From positions 1-64,000 of the forward strand of contig JABFQX010000006.1 of the NCBI GenBank assembly GCA_013141505.1: 64,000 nt of DNA. Direction: 5' to 3'. The translations under genes were made by a program, and so were the position numbers. Each line of letters opens with the position of its first letter. The stretch's first letter is position 1. Source of the DNA: Methyloglobulus sp. (GTDB taxonomy: Bacteria; Pseudomonadota; Gammaproteobacteria; Methylococcales; Methylomonadaceae). The notes beneath the pieces were generated by a model. The model ran no database searches, was not told the origin of the DNA, and saw nothing but the letters and a program-made list of their open reading frames with translations. Below are positions 9,275-19,222 of this stretch, piece after piece.

Positions 9275-9422
9275 TGGCAGTTTTCTCCGCTCAAAATATA
9301 TTTCAACTACGTATTGAGTTGTTGTTTAGCTATTTTCTATCATACTAACGTAAACATAGTCCACAGTTCCAAAGTTTCAATAAAACTTGGGATCGGTCCA
9401 ATATGACGAGAATCCGACATCA

Positions 9423-10367
9423 ATGAAATCAAACACAACGGTCTTAAACATTGCTCATCGGGGTGCCAGAGCTTATGCGCCCGAAAATACCCTGATCGCC
9501 TTTGCCAAAGCCCTTACATTTGCCTGCGACATGGTTGAACTGGATGTCAGGCTGTCTAAAGATGGCGAAATTGTGGTGTATCACGACGAACATTTGCTCC
9601 GTTGCACCGATGCTAAAGCCAAATATCCAGATCGCGGCAATTATCAAGTCAGCGATTTTACCATCGCAGAACTTAGCATTTTAGATGCGGGCAGTTGGTA
9701 TGTAGAACAATTGTCGCTTGAAAATGAGCAAAGGCAAGCGTTTCTGCAAAGCCTGACCGAAGCTGAAATAGCTGAATTCGTCAGCGCTTCCGAACGTGAT
9801 TTGTATGCGTCCGGCACCATCAAGATTCCCACTTTAACCGAAGCCTTAGACTTGGCAATAAAACTGGGTTTGATGGTTAATGTGGAACTGAAAAAAACCG
9901 AAGATGGCCAGCGCTTGGTGAACGCTGTGCTACAGTTAATCAAGACCATGAACCTTGAAGATAAAATTCTGATTTCTTCTTTTGAGCATGATTTACTCGC
10001 TAAAGTACGGCAACAAAACAAAACAATTACTACGGCTATCCTTGTCGATGAACCTATCAAAGCACCGGTGACTTACCTGCGTAACCTTAAAGCCAATGCT
10101 TACAATTTCGGCACCTATCATCACTACAAACAAAATGGATTTGGCACATTGCTCGGCAGGCGTTATCTTTCCCAAATTAGCAAAATTAAAAAATCCAGAT
10201 TTGGCTTAAATGTCTGGACATGCAACGACCCGGAAGAAATGAGGTATTTATTGAATGCGGGCGTAACCGGGATAATTTCAGATTTCCCTAACCGGGTCAG
10301 GGCAGAATTGGATCGTTATTTGACGTATATAGACAGTGTTACCGACACTGTATCCGCAGATAATTAA
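9423..10367 (+). CDS. Glycerophosphodiester phosphodiesterase
   Basis: The family signature is clear: NIAHRGARAYAPENTLIAF at the N-terminus with the catalytic His-Arg pair, then ELDVRLSKDGEIVVYHDE with the metal-binding Glu and Asp and the second catalytic His. VNVELKK and the late GLNVWTCNDPEEMRYLL and GIISDFP also fit the GDPD TIM barrel. The enzyme hydrolyses glycerophosphodiesters to glycerol-3-phosphate and an alcohol. There is no signal peptide, so it is cytoplasmic, of the UgpQ type. An insert of about 40 residues after SILDAGSWY is typical of some members. I chose ATG at 9423 over an upstream TTG at 9387 because homology starts there. Confidence 0.9.
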   Translation: MKSNTTVLNIAHRGARAYAPENTLIAFAKALTFACDMVELDVRLSKDGEIVVYHDEHLLRCTDAKAKYPDRGNYQVSDFTIAELSILDAGSWYVEQLSLENEQRQAFLQSLTEAEIAEFVSASERDLYASGTIKIPTLTEALDLAIKLGLMVNVELKKTEDGQRLVNAVLQLIKTMNLEDKILISSFEHDLLAKVRQQNKTITTAILVDEPIKAPVTYLRNLKANAYNFGTYHHYKQNGFGTLLGRRYLSQISKIKKSRFGLNVWTCNDPEEMRYLLNAGVTGIISDFPNRVRAELDRYLTYIDSVTDTVSADN

Positions 10368-10428
10368 ATACGAGGCTTAATAGCCCCAACATCAGTGACA
10401 TCAACAAAATCTCAGGATTATTTTCCAC

Positions 10429-10494
10429 ATGAAAGCCATAGACAAGGTAAAATTTGACGCTTACTTCAAAATAGCAGGTTACGAAAGTGTTTAG
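10429..10494 (+). other. Possible leader peptide overlapping the hslV start
   Basis: A 21-codon frame ([21 protein letters not shown]) ends in TAG, which overlaps the GTG start of hslV by 8 nt. hslV itself has no clear ribosome-binding site, so ribosomes ending here could re-initiate at GTG. It may equally be chance. Confidence 0.25.
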
Positions 10495-11032
10495 AGGAAC
10501 CACCATACTCTCCGTGCGCCGTGGCGATAAGGTCGTCATCGGCGGCGACGGACAAGTCACCATGGGCAATACCGTCATGAAAGGCAATGCTCGTAAAGTC
10601 CGCCGACTTTACCATGACAAGGTTATTGCCGGATTTGCTGGGGCAACCGCCGATGCCTTCACCTTATTTGAACACTTTGAAGGCAAGCTGGAAAAGCATC
10701 GCGGCAACCTGACCCGCGCCGCTGTCGAAATGGCTAAAGATTGGCGCACCGACCGTGCTTTACGCAAACTGGAGGCCCTGCTGACCATTGCCGATGCCAA
10801 AACTTCACTAATCATCTCCGGCACCGGCGACGTTATCGAACCGGAATTTGACCTGATGGCGATAGGTTCAGGCGGATCGTTCGCCCAAGCCGCTGCACGG
10901 GCATTATTGGAAAACACGGATCTTAGTGCCCGCGAGATTGTCGAGCGATCCTTAAAAATAGCTGCCGACATCTGCATTTACACCAACCATAATCTACGGA
11001 TTGAAGAATTAGACACGGAACCCAACGAGTAA
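10487..11032 (+). CDS. hslV: ATP-dependent protease subunit HslV (ClpQ)
   Basis: This is the peptidase of the HslUV protease, a proteasome-like double hexamer. The sequence starts with a short propeptide (MFRG), followed by the catalytic N-terminal threonine in [19 protein letters not shown]. Family hallmarks include [33 protein letters not shown] and [16 protein letters not shown]. The start is GTG at 10487, because an in-frame TAG lies 15 nt upstream. It is followed 4 bp later by hslU, so the two form an operon. It degrades misfolded and regulatory proteins in the cytoplasm. Confidence 0.97.
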   Translation: MFRGTTILSVRRGDKVVIGGDGQVTMGNTVMKGNARKVRRLYHDKVIAGFAGATADAFTLFEHFEGKLEKHRGNLTRAAVEMAKDWRTDRALRKLEALLTIADAKTSLIISGTGDVIEPEFDLMAIGSGGSFAQAAARALLENTDLSAREIVERSLKIAADICIYTNHNLRIEELDTEPNE

Positions 11033-11036
11033 ACGC

Positions 11037-12359
11037 ATGAACCAGATGACCCCCAAAGAAATTGTTAGCGAACTGGATAAACACATCGTTGGTCAGGGCG
11101 ATGCCAAGCGTGCTGTGGCGATTGCGCTCAGAAACCGCTGGCGTAGGCAACATGTCGATGTATCTATGCGTGACGAAATCACCCCGAAAAACATCCTATT
11201 AATCGGCCCAACCGGCGTAGGTAAGACTGAAATAGCCCGCAGGCTGGCGCGTTTGGCAAATGCCCCATTCATCAAGATAGAAGCAACCAAGTTTACCGAA
11301 GTTGGTTACGTAGGCCGCGATGTTGAGTCGATTATTCGTGATCTGGCCGATACCGCCGTCAAAATGATGCGGATGTCGGAAATGGAAAAAGTGCAAACCC
11401 GCGCTTTTGATGCCGCCGAAGACCGAGTCCTGGATATTTTGCTGCCCGGCACCAATGGTGGCATTACTTCCGATACCGCTGAAGCCACCCGACAAAAAAT
11501 GCGGAAAAAATTACGCGAAGGCGATCTCGACAATACCGAAATCGAAATTGATGTGAGTGCTGCGCCGATGGGCGTTGAAATCATGGCACCACCGGGCATG
11601 GAAGAAATGACCAGCCAACTGCAAGGCATGTTCCAAAATATGGGTTCAGGGCGCACCAAACCGCGTAAGATGAAAATCCAAAAAGCCTTGAAAGTCTTAC
11701 AGGAAGAAGAAGCCGCCAAGTTGGTTAACGATGAAGACATCAAAGTTAAAGCCGTCGAATCTGTCGAACAAAACGGTATTGTCTTTCTCGATGAAATCGA
11801 CAAAATCTGCAAGCGTTCCGATCACGGCGGTAGCGGCGAAGTCTCCCGCGAGGGCGTACAGCGCGATCTGTTGCCTATTGTAGAAGGCAGTATTGTCAGC
11901 ACCAAATACGGTGTTATCAAAACCGACCACATCCTGTTTATCGCTTCCGGCGCGTTTCACCTGACCAAACCGTCCGACTTGATCCCGGAACTGCAAGGCC
12001 GTTTCCCGATTCGGGTCGAACTCAGCGCCTTATCGGCTGACGATTTTGTCCGTATCCTGACCGAACCCAATGCCTCGCTGACAGAACAATATGTCGCCCT
12101 GATGGCAACGGAAGGCGTTAACCTCAGCTTTTCCACCGACGGCATTAAAAGAATCGCCGAGATGGGTTGGCAAGTGAATGAGAAAACCGAAAATATCGGA
12201 GCAAGGCGCTTGCATACGATTTTAGAACGCTTGCTGGAAGATATTTCCTACAACGCCCCAGACCTGATGGATAAGTCGATTGTGATAGATGCGGATTATG
12301 TAGACAGCCATCTGACTGAGTTTGTGGAAGACGAGGATTTGAGTCGATATATCTTGTAG
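11037..12359 (+). CDS. hslU: ATP-dependent protease ATPase subunit HslU (ClpY)
   Basis: The 440-residue AAA+ unfoldase pairs with HslV. It has the N-terminal [17 protein letters not shown], Walker A GPTGVGKT (about residues 60-67), the pore loop GYVGRD, the family-specific I-domain (about 110-240) and Walker [10 protein letters not shown]. The C-terminal tail SRYIL inserts into HslV to activate it. Length matches the usual 440-445 residues. It directly follows hslV. Confidence 0.97.
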   Translation: MNQMTPKEIVSELDKHIVGQGDAKRAVAIALRNRWRRQHVDVSMRDEITPKNILLIGPTGVGKTEIARRLARLANAPFIKIEATKFTEVGYVGRDVESIIRDLADTAVKMMRMSEMEKVQTRAFDAAEDRVLDILLPGTNGGITSDTAEATRQKMRKKLREGDLDNTEIEIDVSAAPMGVEIMAPPGMEEMTSQLQGMFQNMGSGRTKPRKMKIQKALKVLQEEEAAKLVNDEDIKVKAVESVEQNGIVFLDEIDKICKRSDHGGSGEVSREGVQRDLLPIVEGSIVSTKYGVIKTDHILFIASGAFHLTKPSDLIPELQGRFPIRVELSALSADDFVRILTEPNASLTEQYVALMATEGVNLSFSTDGIKRIAEMGWQVNEKTENIGARRLHTILERLLEDISYNAPDLMDKSIVIDADYVDSHLTEFVEDEDLSRYIL

Positions 12360-12378
12360 GAAACTGTGTATTTTACTT

Positions 12379-12660
12379 ATGGCACACGTATTAATCATCC
12401 ATGAAGTCGAAGACTATAAAGCCTGGAAAGCAATATTTGACGATGCTGCGTTTATTAGAAAACAGGCAGGTGAATTAAGCTATCAGGTTTTAAAATTTGA
12501 CAATAACACCAATAAAATTGTCCATTTTTCCAAATGGACATCTATTGCGGATGCCAAAGCATTTTTTGAATCGGACAAATTGGTTGATATAAGAAAACAA
12601 GCCGGCGTTAAAGCGCCTGAATTTGTTTATTTAGAGTTGTTGGAAGAAGGTGTGTTGTAA
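12379..12660 (+). CDS. Small ABM/dimeric alpha-beta barrel-like protein
   Basis: The 93-residue protein (MAHVLIIHEVEDYKAWKAIFDD...) resembles the dimeric alpha-beta barrel fold seen in antibiotic-biosynthesis monooxygenase-like and cyclase-like proteins. The pattern is strand-helix-strand-strand, with YKAWKAIFDDAAFIRKQAG and KWTSIADAKAFFES. No catalytic residue can be assigned. It lies 19 bp after hslU and may be read through from it. Specific function unknown. Confidence 0.65.
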   Translation: MAHVLIIHEVEDYKAWKAIFDDAAFIRKQAGELSYQVLKFDNNTNKIVHFSKWTSIADAKAFFESDKLVDIRKQAGVKAPEFVYLELLEEGVL

Positions 12661-12688
12661 TCGGCATTTCTAACCGAAAGCCCTAGCC

Positions 12689-13114
12689 ATGACCACTGAA
12701 ATCAAATTAATCCCAAAAGATAAGCTGGTATCAATCATTCCCCTCATACAACGTCTTAACCCCAACGTACCCGAAACCACACTCGCCATCCGGCATGAGG
12801 AAATGATTGCCCAGGGTTATCAATGCGCGGGCTTATATCTCGATAAGCAACTGATCGGCATTTGTGGGATATGGATCATGACCAAATTCTACATCGGCAA
12901 ACATATCGAACCTGATAACGTCTACATTCTGCCCGAATACCGCAAGCTAGGTTTCGGCAAGCGATTACTGGAATGGGTGCAAGAATACGGAAAATCCCAA
13001 GGCTGTATTGCCAGTGAACTTAATTGTTATGTCAACAATGAAACAGGCAACCGCTTTTGGGAACAGGAAGGCTTTGCGAAAATCGGTTATCATTACCAGA
13101 AACCACTTGAATAG
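12689..13114 (+). CDS. GNAT family N-acetyltransferase
   Basis: The 141-residue protein has the acetyl-CoA-binding motif A in YILPEYRKLGFGKRLLEWV (Q/R-x-x-G-x-G/A form) and a C-terminal GNRFWEQEGFAKIGYHY, both typical of GNAT enzymes. It transfers an acetyl group to an amine; the substrate cannot be deduced. It follows the small ABM-like gene by 28 bp on the same strand. Confidence 0.85.
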   Translation: MTTEIKLIPKDKLVSIIPLIQRLNPNVPETTLAIRHEEMIAQGYQCAGLYLDKQLIGICGIWIMTKFYIGKHIEPDNVYILPEYRKLGFGKRLLEWVQEYGKSQGCIASELNCYVNNETGNRFWEQEGFAKIGYHYQKPLE

Positions 13115-13135
13115 CCTTGAAAACCAAAGCCCAAA

Positions 13136-13534
13136 ATGCGCTTAAAAATAACCCCCTGCAATACCTTGCCCACCGACATCAAGCTGCATCAAGTTTCCGG
13201 CATCCTTGAAATTCATTTTGATAATGGCGAGGCGTTCAACTTACCGTGCGAATATCTGCGCGTCTATACGCCATCCGCAGAAGCCTTAGGCCACGGCCCA
13301 GGGCAGGAAATCCTCCAGGTCGATAAAGAAAATGTTACGATTGACGAAATTAAACCCATCGGTAATTATGCAGTTGCATTTGTCTTTAGCGATGGGCATA
13401 ACACGGGAATTTACAGTTGGGATCTGCTTTATAAGCTCGGTTCTGAATATCAAACCTTGTGGGCAGATTATCTGCACCGGCTCGAGGCAGCAGGTCATCA
13501 ACACAAACCTACAGATAACACGGTATCACCATGA
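13136..13534 (+). CDS. DUF971 / gamma-butyrobetaine hydroxylase N-terminal-like protein
   Basis: The 132-residue protein matches the DUF971 (GBBH-like N-terminal) domain, with [22 protein letters not shown] early, then the pattern [27 protein letters not shown]. Such stand-alone proteins often sit next to ubiE, as here, where the stop overlaps the ubiE start (ATGA). In eukaryotic hydroxylases the domain binds zinc, but here most ligands cannot be assigned. It may relate to iron-sulfur or quinone metabolism by context only. Confidence 0.85.
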   Translation: MRLKITPCNTLPTDIKLHQVSGILEIHFDNGEAFNLPCEYLRVYTPSAEALGHGPGQEILQVDKENVTIDEIKPIGNYAVAFVFSDGHNTGIYSWDLLYKLGSEYQTLWADYLHRLEAAGHQHKPTDNTVSP

Positions 13535-14292
13535 TAGAAAACAGCAGGACAGAAAACACCACGCATTTCGGCTTTAAACGCGTTGCCGCCGAAGAAAAAG
13601 CTAATTTGGTACGCGGCGTGTTTGATTCCGTCGCCCAAAGCTACGACATCATGAATGATCTGATGTCAATGGGCGTTCACCGTATCTGGAAACGGATAGC
13701 CGTGCAATTGAGCAATGTCCGCAAAGGCGAGCAGGTGCTTGATCTTGCTGGCGGCACCGGCGATCTCACCACCTTATTTGAGCAACGTGTGGGCAATGAA
13801 GGCAATGTTGTCCTGGCCGACATTAACTCGGAAATGTTGCGAACAGGCCGCAACCGATTGATCGACCGCGGCTTGGTCGGCAACATCCAATACACTCAGG
13901 TGAATGCCGAATGCTTGCCGTTTGCGGATGAGTCTTTCGATTGCGTCTGCATTGCCTTTGGCTTACGCAACGTGACCGATAAGGATGCCGCCTTGCGCTC
14001 CATGTATCGGGTGTTGAAACCGGGCGGACGGGCGATTATTCTGGAGTTTTCCCATCCTATCGACCCCGTTACCGAGAAAGTCTATGACTTTTACTCGTTC
14101 AACCTGCTGCCCAAAATCGGCAAATGGGTGGCGAAAGACGAAGACAGCTACCGCTATCTGGCAGAATCCATCCGTATGCACCCTAAGCAGGATGAGCTAA
14201 AAGCCATGATGGAAACTGCGGAGTTTGAACGTTGCGAATATTACAACATGACGCAGGGGATTGTGGCTGTGCATCGAGGGTATAAGATTTAA
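13531..14292 (+). CDS. ubiE: Ubiquinone/menaquinone C-methyltransferase UbiE
   Basis: The 253-residue class I SAM-dependent methyltransferase has the UbiE hallmarks [24 protein letters not shown] and the SAM loop [23 protein letters not shown] and [17 protein letters not shown] follow, and it ends HRGYKI. It adds the C-methyl group to the quinone ring in ubiquinone synthesis. The start overlaps the DUF971 gene by 4 nt. It leads the classic ubiE-ubiJ-ubiB order, but a small membrane-protein gene lies between ubiE and ubiJ. Confidence 0.97.
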   Translation: MIENSRTENTTHFGFKRVAAEEKANLVRGVFDSVAQSYDIMNDLMSMGVHRIWKRIAVQLSNVRKGEQVLDLAGGTGDLTTLFEQRVGNEGNVVLADINSEMLRTGRNRLIDRGLVGNIQYTQVNAECLPFADESFDCVCIAFGLRNVTDKDAALRSMYRVLKPGGRAIILEFSHPIDPVTEKVYDFYSFNLLPKIGKWVAKDEDSYRYLAESIRMHPKQDELKAMMETAEFERCEYYNMTQGIVAVHRGYKI

Positions 14293-14304
14293 AAGGATAG
14301 CTAA

Positions 14305-14736
14305 ATGTCCAAAAAATTAACTCCCGAAGAAGCAGAAGCTAGAGGAAAAGTTCGAGACGAACTTATCAAACATGTCTTTGATAATCTTCGCAACACAATT
14401 ATCTGCGTTACCTTATTTTTTGCCGGACTTGCATTTTATGGACATAGTGCCGACTTACCTTTAAGTCCTAACATTAACCGTTTTATTGGTGCACTGATTG
14501 GGGGCTTAGCTGCATTTCTGTTCGCATGGAATATGATTCATGGCGGTGAAAAGGTTATTCGGCCTATTAAAAATGCAAGAACAAAATGGTTGTTTTTGCC
14601 ACTAATAGCAACGTACTTGCTCCTGATTTTTGCGATTTTTGGCGCTTTGTCGATTATGAATTTTGAACAACAATCGCGCCCAGCAGCTATTAGCAAACCT
14701 GTTCCAAACAAGTCAGCAGAATGTGGCAATCCTTAA
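14305..14736 (+). CDS. Hypothetical small membrane protein within the ubi operon
   Basis: The 143-residue protein has three hydrophobic segments: NTIICVTLFFAGLAFYG (about 32-50), FIGALIGGLAAFLFAW (about 57-73) and WLFLPLIATYLLLIFAIFG (about 95-115). Its N-terminus is polar and starts SKKLTPEEAEARGKVRDEL. I do not recognise the family. It is 12 bp after ubiE and overlaps the longest possible ubiJ frame. A role in quinone metabolism is suggested only by position. Confidence 0.7.
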   Translation: MSKKLTPEEAEARGKVRDELIKHVFDNLRNTIICVTLFFAGLAFYGHSADLPLSPNINRFIGALIGGLAAFLFAWNMIHGGEKVIRPIKNARTKWLFLPLIATYLLLIFAIFGALSIMNFEQQSRPAAISKPVPNKSAECGNP

Positions 14737-14756
14737 TAAAACCACGCAAAAATAAA

Positions 14757-15386
14757 ATGCTTATCAAACCCCTCCTAATCGCCACCCTAGAAACAGCCCT
14801 AAACCGCTATCTAGCGCTAGATCACAATAAAGATGACTTACTCATCCCATTAAAAGGCAAAATCATCGCATTGACCATCCAGCCTTTTAATGAAACTCTT
14901 TATCTTTGCCCAAACAGCGATTCCATTCAGATAATCGACCAAACAACATTACAACCAGATACAACCATCAGTGGTTCGGTATGGGCATTAGGCTTGATGG
15001 GTATAAGCACAAAACCAATGCGTTCGGTTTTTTCCGGTGATATTAAAATTGAAGGCGACATCCAAACGGGCAAGCAATTTCAGAAATTGTTCAAAAAACT
15101 GGACATTGACCTTGAAGGGCTACTCGCCCACTATGCGGGAGCTGATTTAGCAAGTCGTGTCAGCCAATTTTTCCGTTCCGGCCAGGAATGGGGCAAAGAA
15201 ACTATCGAGACATTCAAACTCAACACCGCCGAATTCCTGCAAGAAGAAACTCGCGATTTGCCTGCAAAGCCGGAAATTGATAGCTTCTATCAAGACGTGG
15301 ATGAGCTACGCACCGCCAGCGACCGACTGGAAAGCCGGATTGAGCGCCTGAACAAAACCCTGTCAACACCACAAAATAATAACTAA
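14757..15386 (+). CDS. ubiJ: Ubiquinone biosynthesis accessory factor UbiJ (SCP2 domain)
   Basis: The protein (209 residues from ATG 14757) has an SCP2-like lipid-binding domain (about 15-115, including LKGKIIALTIQPF and FSGDIKIEGDIQTG). A helical C-terminus follows, with a predicted coiled coil (ELRTASDRLESRIERLNKTL). It fits UbiJ, which with UbiK helps organise the aerobic ubiquinone-synthesis complex, probably by holding lipid intermediates. Position between ubiE and ubiB supports this. I prefer ATG 14757 over 14721 because family members start at MLIKPLLIATLE. Confidence 0.9.
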   Translation: MLIKPLLIATLETALNRYLALDHNKDDLLIPLKGKIIALTIQPFNETLYLCPNSDSIQIIDQTTLQPDTTISGSVWALGLMGISTKPMRSVFSGDIKIEGDIQTGKQFQKLFKKLDIDLEGLLAHYAGADLASRVSQFFRSGQEWGKETIETFKLNTAEFLQEETRDLPAKPEIDSFYQDVDELRTASDRLESRIERLNKTLSTPQNNN

Positions 15387-15389
15387 GCC

Positions 15390-16940
15390 GTGTTCTATCC
15401 CAAAATTATAATCCGCCTTATCCATATCAACTGGGTGCTCGTCTCCCACGGCCTGGATGAAATCGTTTTTAAAACCCATCTGTTCCGCCCAATCCGCTAT
15501 TTTGCGGTACTTTCGCCCGGTTATTGGTTGAAGCCAAAAACCGAACCACGGGCTGTCAGGATTAGACGGGCATTGGAAGATCTGGGGCCTATTTACGTAA
15601 AATTCGGCCAAGCCTTATCGACCCGCAAAGACTTGTTACCCGAAGATATTGCCGACGAGCTGGTCAAACTACAGGATAAGGTTCCGCCCTTCGCAGGCTC
15701 AATCGCCCGCAAAATCATTGAAAACGAATTGGGTTTTCCAATCGACAAAGCCTTTGCCAAGTTTGATGAAGAACCGCTTGCTTCGGCTTCTGTCGCGCAA
15801 GTCCATGCCGCCGAATTACATGACGGCCGCAAGGTTATCGTCAAAGTTTTAAGGCCGGATATTGAAGAAGGCATTTATTCCGACATCGGCTTGTTATATG
15901 AGCTGGCGCGGATTGCCGAAAAATTCTGGCCGGATGCCAGGCGGCTTAGGCCGGTCGAGGTGGTGGCCGAATTTGAACGCAGCACGCTGGACGAGCTGGA
16001 TTTATTACGTGAAGCCGCCAATGCCGCTAAATTGCGTCGCAATTTCGAGCACTCTGAAATGCTTTATGTGCCCGAAATATACTGGGATTATGCACGCCGC
16101 AAAGTAATGGTGATGGAACGTATTTACGGTATTCCTGTCGGCGAAATCCAACAATTAAAAAATAACGGCGCTGATTTTAAATTATTGGCGGAACGCGGGG
16201 TTGAAATATTTTTTGCCCAGGTGTTCCGTGACAATTTTTTCCATGCCGACATGCACCCAGGCAACATATTTGTGGACGTGCCGGGCAAATATATTGCCGT
16301 CGATTTTGGCATCGTCGGCTCGTTATCCTTGACCGACCAACATTACCTTGCCGAAAACTTCCTGGCTTTTTTCAACCGCGATTACCGTAAAGTCGCGCAA
16401 ATGCATGTCGAATCCGGTTGGGTGGGCAGTTCCACGCGCATTGAGGAATTTGAATCGGCCATCCGCAGCGTGTGCGAGCCGATTTTTGAAAAACCGCTGA
16501 AAGATATAAGTTTTGGGCAATTGCTGCTACGCCTGTTTCAAACCGCTCGCCGCTTTGATATGCATGTACAACCGCAACTGGTGTTGCTGCAAAAGACTTT
16601 ACTCAATATAGAAGGTTTAGGCAGGCAGCTTTATCCCGACCTGGATCTATGGCAAACCGCCAAGCCGTTTTTGGAAAAATGGTTTAAGGAACGGGTTGGC
16701 CCCAAAGCTAAAATAGCCCAACTGCTTAAGCAGATCCCTGATGTTGCCGAGCATTTTCCGGAAATACCCAATTTGCTTTATAAAACCTTGGACAATGCCG
16801 CAAACGCGCAGAAACGGGCGGACAACCAACAACGGGAACTGGCGATGCTACGCCAACAAATGGACATCCAGCATCGTAATACGCTGTGGTCCATTTACAT
16901 CGGAGCAATCTTGATTGCAACGGCAATATTATTTCGGTAA
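15390..16940 (+). CDS. ubiB: Ubiquinone biosynthesis ATPase/kinase-like protein UbiB
   Basis: The 516-residue protein is a UbiB/ADCK atypical kinase. It has the KxGQ motif in [20 protein letters not shown] and the Ala-rich loop [24 protein letters not shown] and AVDFGIVG are the catalytic and metal-binding loops. The C-terminus has a membrane anchor ([18 protein letters not shown]). It uses ATPase activity to help extract or shape ubiquinone precursors at the membrane. The start is GTG at 15390, 4 bp after ubiJ. Confidence 0.95.
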   Translation: MFYPKIIIRLIHINWVLVSHGLDEIVFKTHLFRPIRYFAVLSPGYWLKPKTEPRAVRIRRALEDLGPIYVKFGQALSTRKDLLPEDIADELVKLQDKVPPFAGSIARKIIENELGFPIDKAFAKFDEEPLASASVAQVHAAELHDGRKVIVKVLRPDIEEGIYSDIGLLYELARIAEKFWPDARRLRPVEVVAEFERSTLDELDLLREAANAAKLRRNFEHSEMLYVPEIYWDYARRKVMVMERIYGIPVGEIQQLKNNGADFKLLAERGVEIFFAQVFRDNFFHADMHPGNIFVDVPGKYIAVDFGIVGSLSLTDQHYLAENFLAFFNRDYRKVAQMHVESGWVGSSTRIEEFESAIRSVCEPIFEKPLKDISFGQLLLRLFQTARRFDMHVQPQLVLLQKTLLNIEGLGRQLYPDLDLWQTAKPFLEKWFKERVGPKAKIAQLLKQIPDVAEHFPEIPNLLYKTLDNAANAQKRADNQQRELAMLRQQMDIQHRNTLWSIYIGAILIATAILFR

Positions 16941-17058
16941 AGCCAATAACTCACTCAACTTCCGGCAATAAATACAAAAAATCCTCAATTTGTTGTACAT
17001 TAGCACTATAAAAGCACACTTTTAGCTGATCTATAATAAAAAATTGTGAGGAGCAACC

Positions 17059-17622
17059 ATGGTATCCCTTAATCCACCTGTCTGTGACTTTGGCGCAAAA
17101 GCGCCCGATTTTAAACTACTCGGCGTTGACGGCAAGACCTGGACTTTACAGGACTGTATGGGCAGGAACGGCTTACTGGTCATGTTCATCTGCAATCATT
17201 GCCCTTACGTAAAAGCGGTACATGCGCGAATTATCAGGGATGCCCTGGAATTAAAAGGCTGCGGCATAGAGTCTGTGGCAATCATGTCCAATGATACAGT
17301 CAACTACCCGGACGACTCTTACGAAAATATGCAACTTATTGCTAAAGAATTTAACTACTCTTTTCCTTATCTGATTGATGAAACCCAGGATATAGCAAAA
17401 GCCTATGGCGCAGTATGCACACCCGATTTTTTCGGCTACAACAGCGATTTTGAATTGCAATACCGAGGCCGTCTTGATGCTAGCCGCAAAGAAACTGCGC
17501 CCGATGGCACCCGCCGTGATCTATTTGAAGCAATGAAACTCGTTGCCCAAACAGGCAAAGGCCCAGCCGAGCAAATTTCAAGTCTGGGCTGCTCCATCAA
17601 ATGGAAAGAAGACACTCACTGA
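17059..17622 (+). CDS. Thioredoxin-family protein (AhpC/TSA-like)
   Basis: The 187-residue protein begins with a peroxiredoxin/thioredoxin-like segment ([22 protein letters not shown]) and has the redox site [13 protein letters not shown], a C-x-x-C pair. Further fold markers are [22 protein letters not shown] and [11 protein letters not shown]. This family of unknown specificity is widespread. It has no signal peptide, so it is cytoplasmic. A good ribosome-binding site (GAGGAG) precedes the ATG. It lies just upstream of pgk. Confidence 0.88.
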   Translation: MVSLNPPVCDFGAKAPDFKLLGVDGKTWTLQDCMGRNGLLVMFICNHCPYVKAVHARIIRDALELKGCGIESVAIMSNDTVNYPDDSYENMQLIAKEFNYSFPYLIDETQDIAKAYGAVCTPDFFGYNSDFELQYRGRLDASRKETAPDGTRRDLFEAMKLVAQTGKGPAEQISSLGCSIKWKEDTH

Positions 17623-17657
17623 TTACTATTAACTTCACAAATACGAGAGAAAGAAAT

Positions 17658-18830
17658 ATGTCGATTAAACGAATGGTTGACCTGGATTTAGCGGGCAAAC
17701 GGGTACTCATCCGCCAGGATCTTAACGTGCCTGTCAAAAACGGTAAAGTTACCAGCGATATCCGCATTCAAGCCAGTGTCCCAACCATCGAAAAAGCCCT
17801 TGCGGCAGGTGCGGCGGTGATGGTGATGTCCCATCTAGGCCGACCTGTTGAAGGTCAATTTGATGAAGCCTCTTCATTGCAACCGGTCGCGGAACGCCTG
17901 TCCAGCTTGTTGGGCAAACCGGTTCGGCTGGAGCGCGACTGGCTGGAAGGGGTAACCATTCAACCCGGTGAGGTCGTACTGTGTGAAAACGTCCGTTTTA
18001 ATAACGGCGAAGAAAAAGACAGTGATGAATTGGGCAAAAAGATGGCAGCCCTGTGCGACGTATTTGTGATGGATGCGTTTGGCACTGCCCATAGGGCGCA
18101 AGCATCGACCCACAGCGTCGCAAAATTCGCACCTGTCGTGTGTGCGGGCCCGTTGTTGTCCAGCGAACTGGATGCGCTAGGCAAAGCCTTGAAAACACCG
18201 ACCAAACCGCTAATCGCTATTGTCGGCGGCTCCAAGGTCAGCACCAAATTGACGGTACTTAAATCGTTGTCCGAGAAAGTCGATCAATTAATCGTCGGTG
18301 GCGGCATTGCCAATACATTTATCGCCGCTATGGGTTTTCCTGTCGGAAAATCGCTCTATGAACCTGATTTGATTGATGAAGCCAAACGCCTGATTGCCGC
18401 CGCCAAAAGTGCCGGATCGGATATACCGATTCCCACCGATGTGGTCTGTGCAAAAGAATTTTCAGAAACGGCGGTTGCTACGGTTAAAAACGTCGCCGAT
18501 GTTGAAGCCGATGATTTGATCCTCGACATAGGCCCTGATACCGCCAAACATTACGCCGACATCTTGAAATCTGCCGGCACAATAGTCTGGAATGGCCCGG
18601 TTGGCGTATTTGAAATAGACCAATTTGGCAATGGCACCAAAATCCTGTCAATGGCTATTGCCGAAAGTCCCGCATTTTCCATTGCCGGTGGAGGTGATAC
18701 CTTGGCCGCAATCGACAAATATGAAATAAACGACAAAGTGTCTTATACCTCTACCGGTGGTGGAGCATTTCTGGAGTTTCTGGAGGGCAAAGAATTACCT
18801 GCGGTCAGTATATTGGAATCAAGAAGCTAA
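17658..18830 (+). CDS. pgk: Phosphoglycerate kinase
   Basis: The 390-residue glycolytic enzyme converts 1,3-bisphosphoglycerate and ADP to 3-phosphoglycerate and ATP. Marks include [54 protein letters not shown] and the nucleotide-binding [11 protein letters not shown] near the end. I chose ATG at 17658 ([10 protein letters not shown]) over an earlier frame at 17601, because homology starts there and GAGAGAAAG precedes it. Confidence 0.97.
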   Translation: MSIKRMVDLDLAGKRVLIRQDLNVPVKNGKVTSDIRIQASVPTIEKALAAGAAVMVMSHLGRPVEGQFDEASSLQPVAERLSSLLGKPVRLERDWLEGVTIQPGEVVLCENVRFNNGEEKDSDELGKKMAALCDVFVMDAFGTAHRAQASTHSVAKFAPVVCAGPLLSSELDALGKALKTPTKPLIAIVGGSKVSTKLTVLKSLSEKVDQLIVGGGIANTFIAAMGFPVGKSLYEPDLIDEAKRLIAAAKSAGSDIPIPTDVVCAKEFSETAVATVKNVADVEADDLILDIGPDTAKHYADILKSAGTIVWNGPVGVFEIDQFGNGTKILSMAIAESPAFSIAGGGDTLAAIDKYEINDKVSYTSTGGGAFLEFLEGKELPAVSILESRS

Positions 18831-18973
18831 ATAGAACGTCGGCTTTCATGACATACTTTTATATTGCTTATAATATCGGCTCATTTTTTATTTAATTAGC
18901 TGATAATCATATTAAAATAGAACCAACTGAGCACAAATACGGTCTCAGTTGGCAAACCAACAAAGGAATCAAA

Positions 18974-19213
18974 ATGGCTAGAGTCACTATCGAAGATTGT
19001 TTAGAAAATTTGGAAAACCGTTTCAAACTGGTTTTATTGGCGAGTACGAGGGCACGTCAGCTCAGCCATGGCGCAACCGAATTTGTTCCACGCAACAAAG
19101 ACAAAGATACCGTACTTGCCTTACGGGAAATAGCGGAAGGACATGTTACGCCTGACAACATCAACTTGTTGCACCGGGTCGGTGAGGTACAAGAACCCGA
19201 CATGAGGTTTTAA
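18974..19213 (+). CDS. rpoZ: RNA polymerase omega subunit
   Basis: The 79-residue protein matches RpoZ, with [20 protein letters not shown] and [12 protein letters not shown], the RxRQL motif that contacts the beta' subunit. It helps assemble RNA polymerase and forms part of the ppGpp site 1. It is 9 bp before spoT, the usual gammaproteobacterial pairing. Confidence 0.97.
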   Translation: MARVTIEDCLENLENRFKLVLLASTRARQLSHGATEFVPRNKDKDTVLALREIAEGHVTPDNINLLHRVGEVQEPDMRF

Positions 19214-19222
19214 AAACACGCC

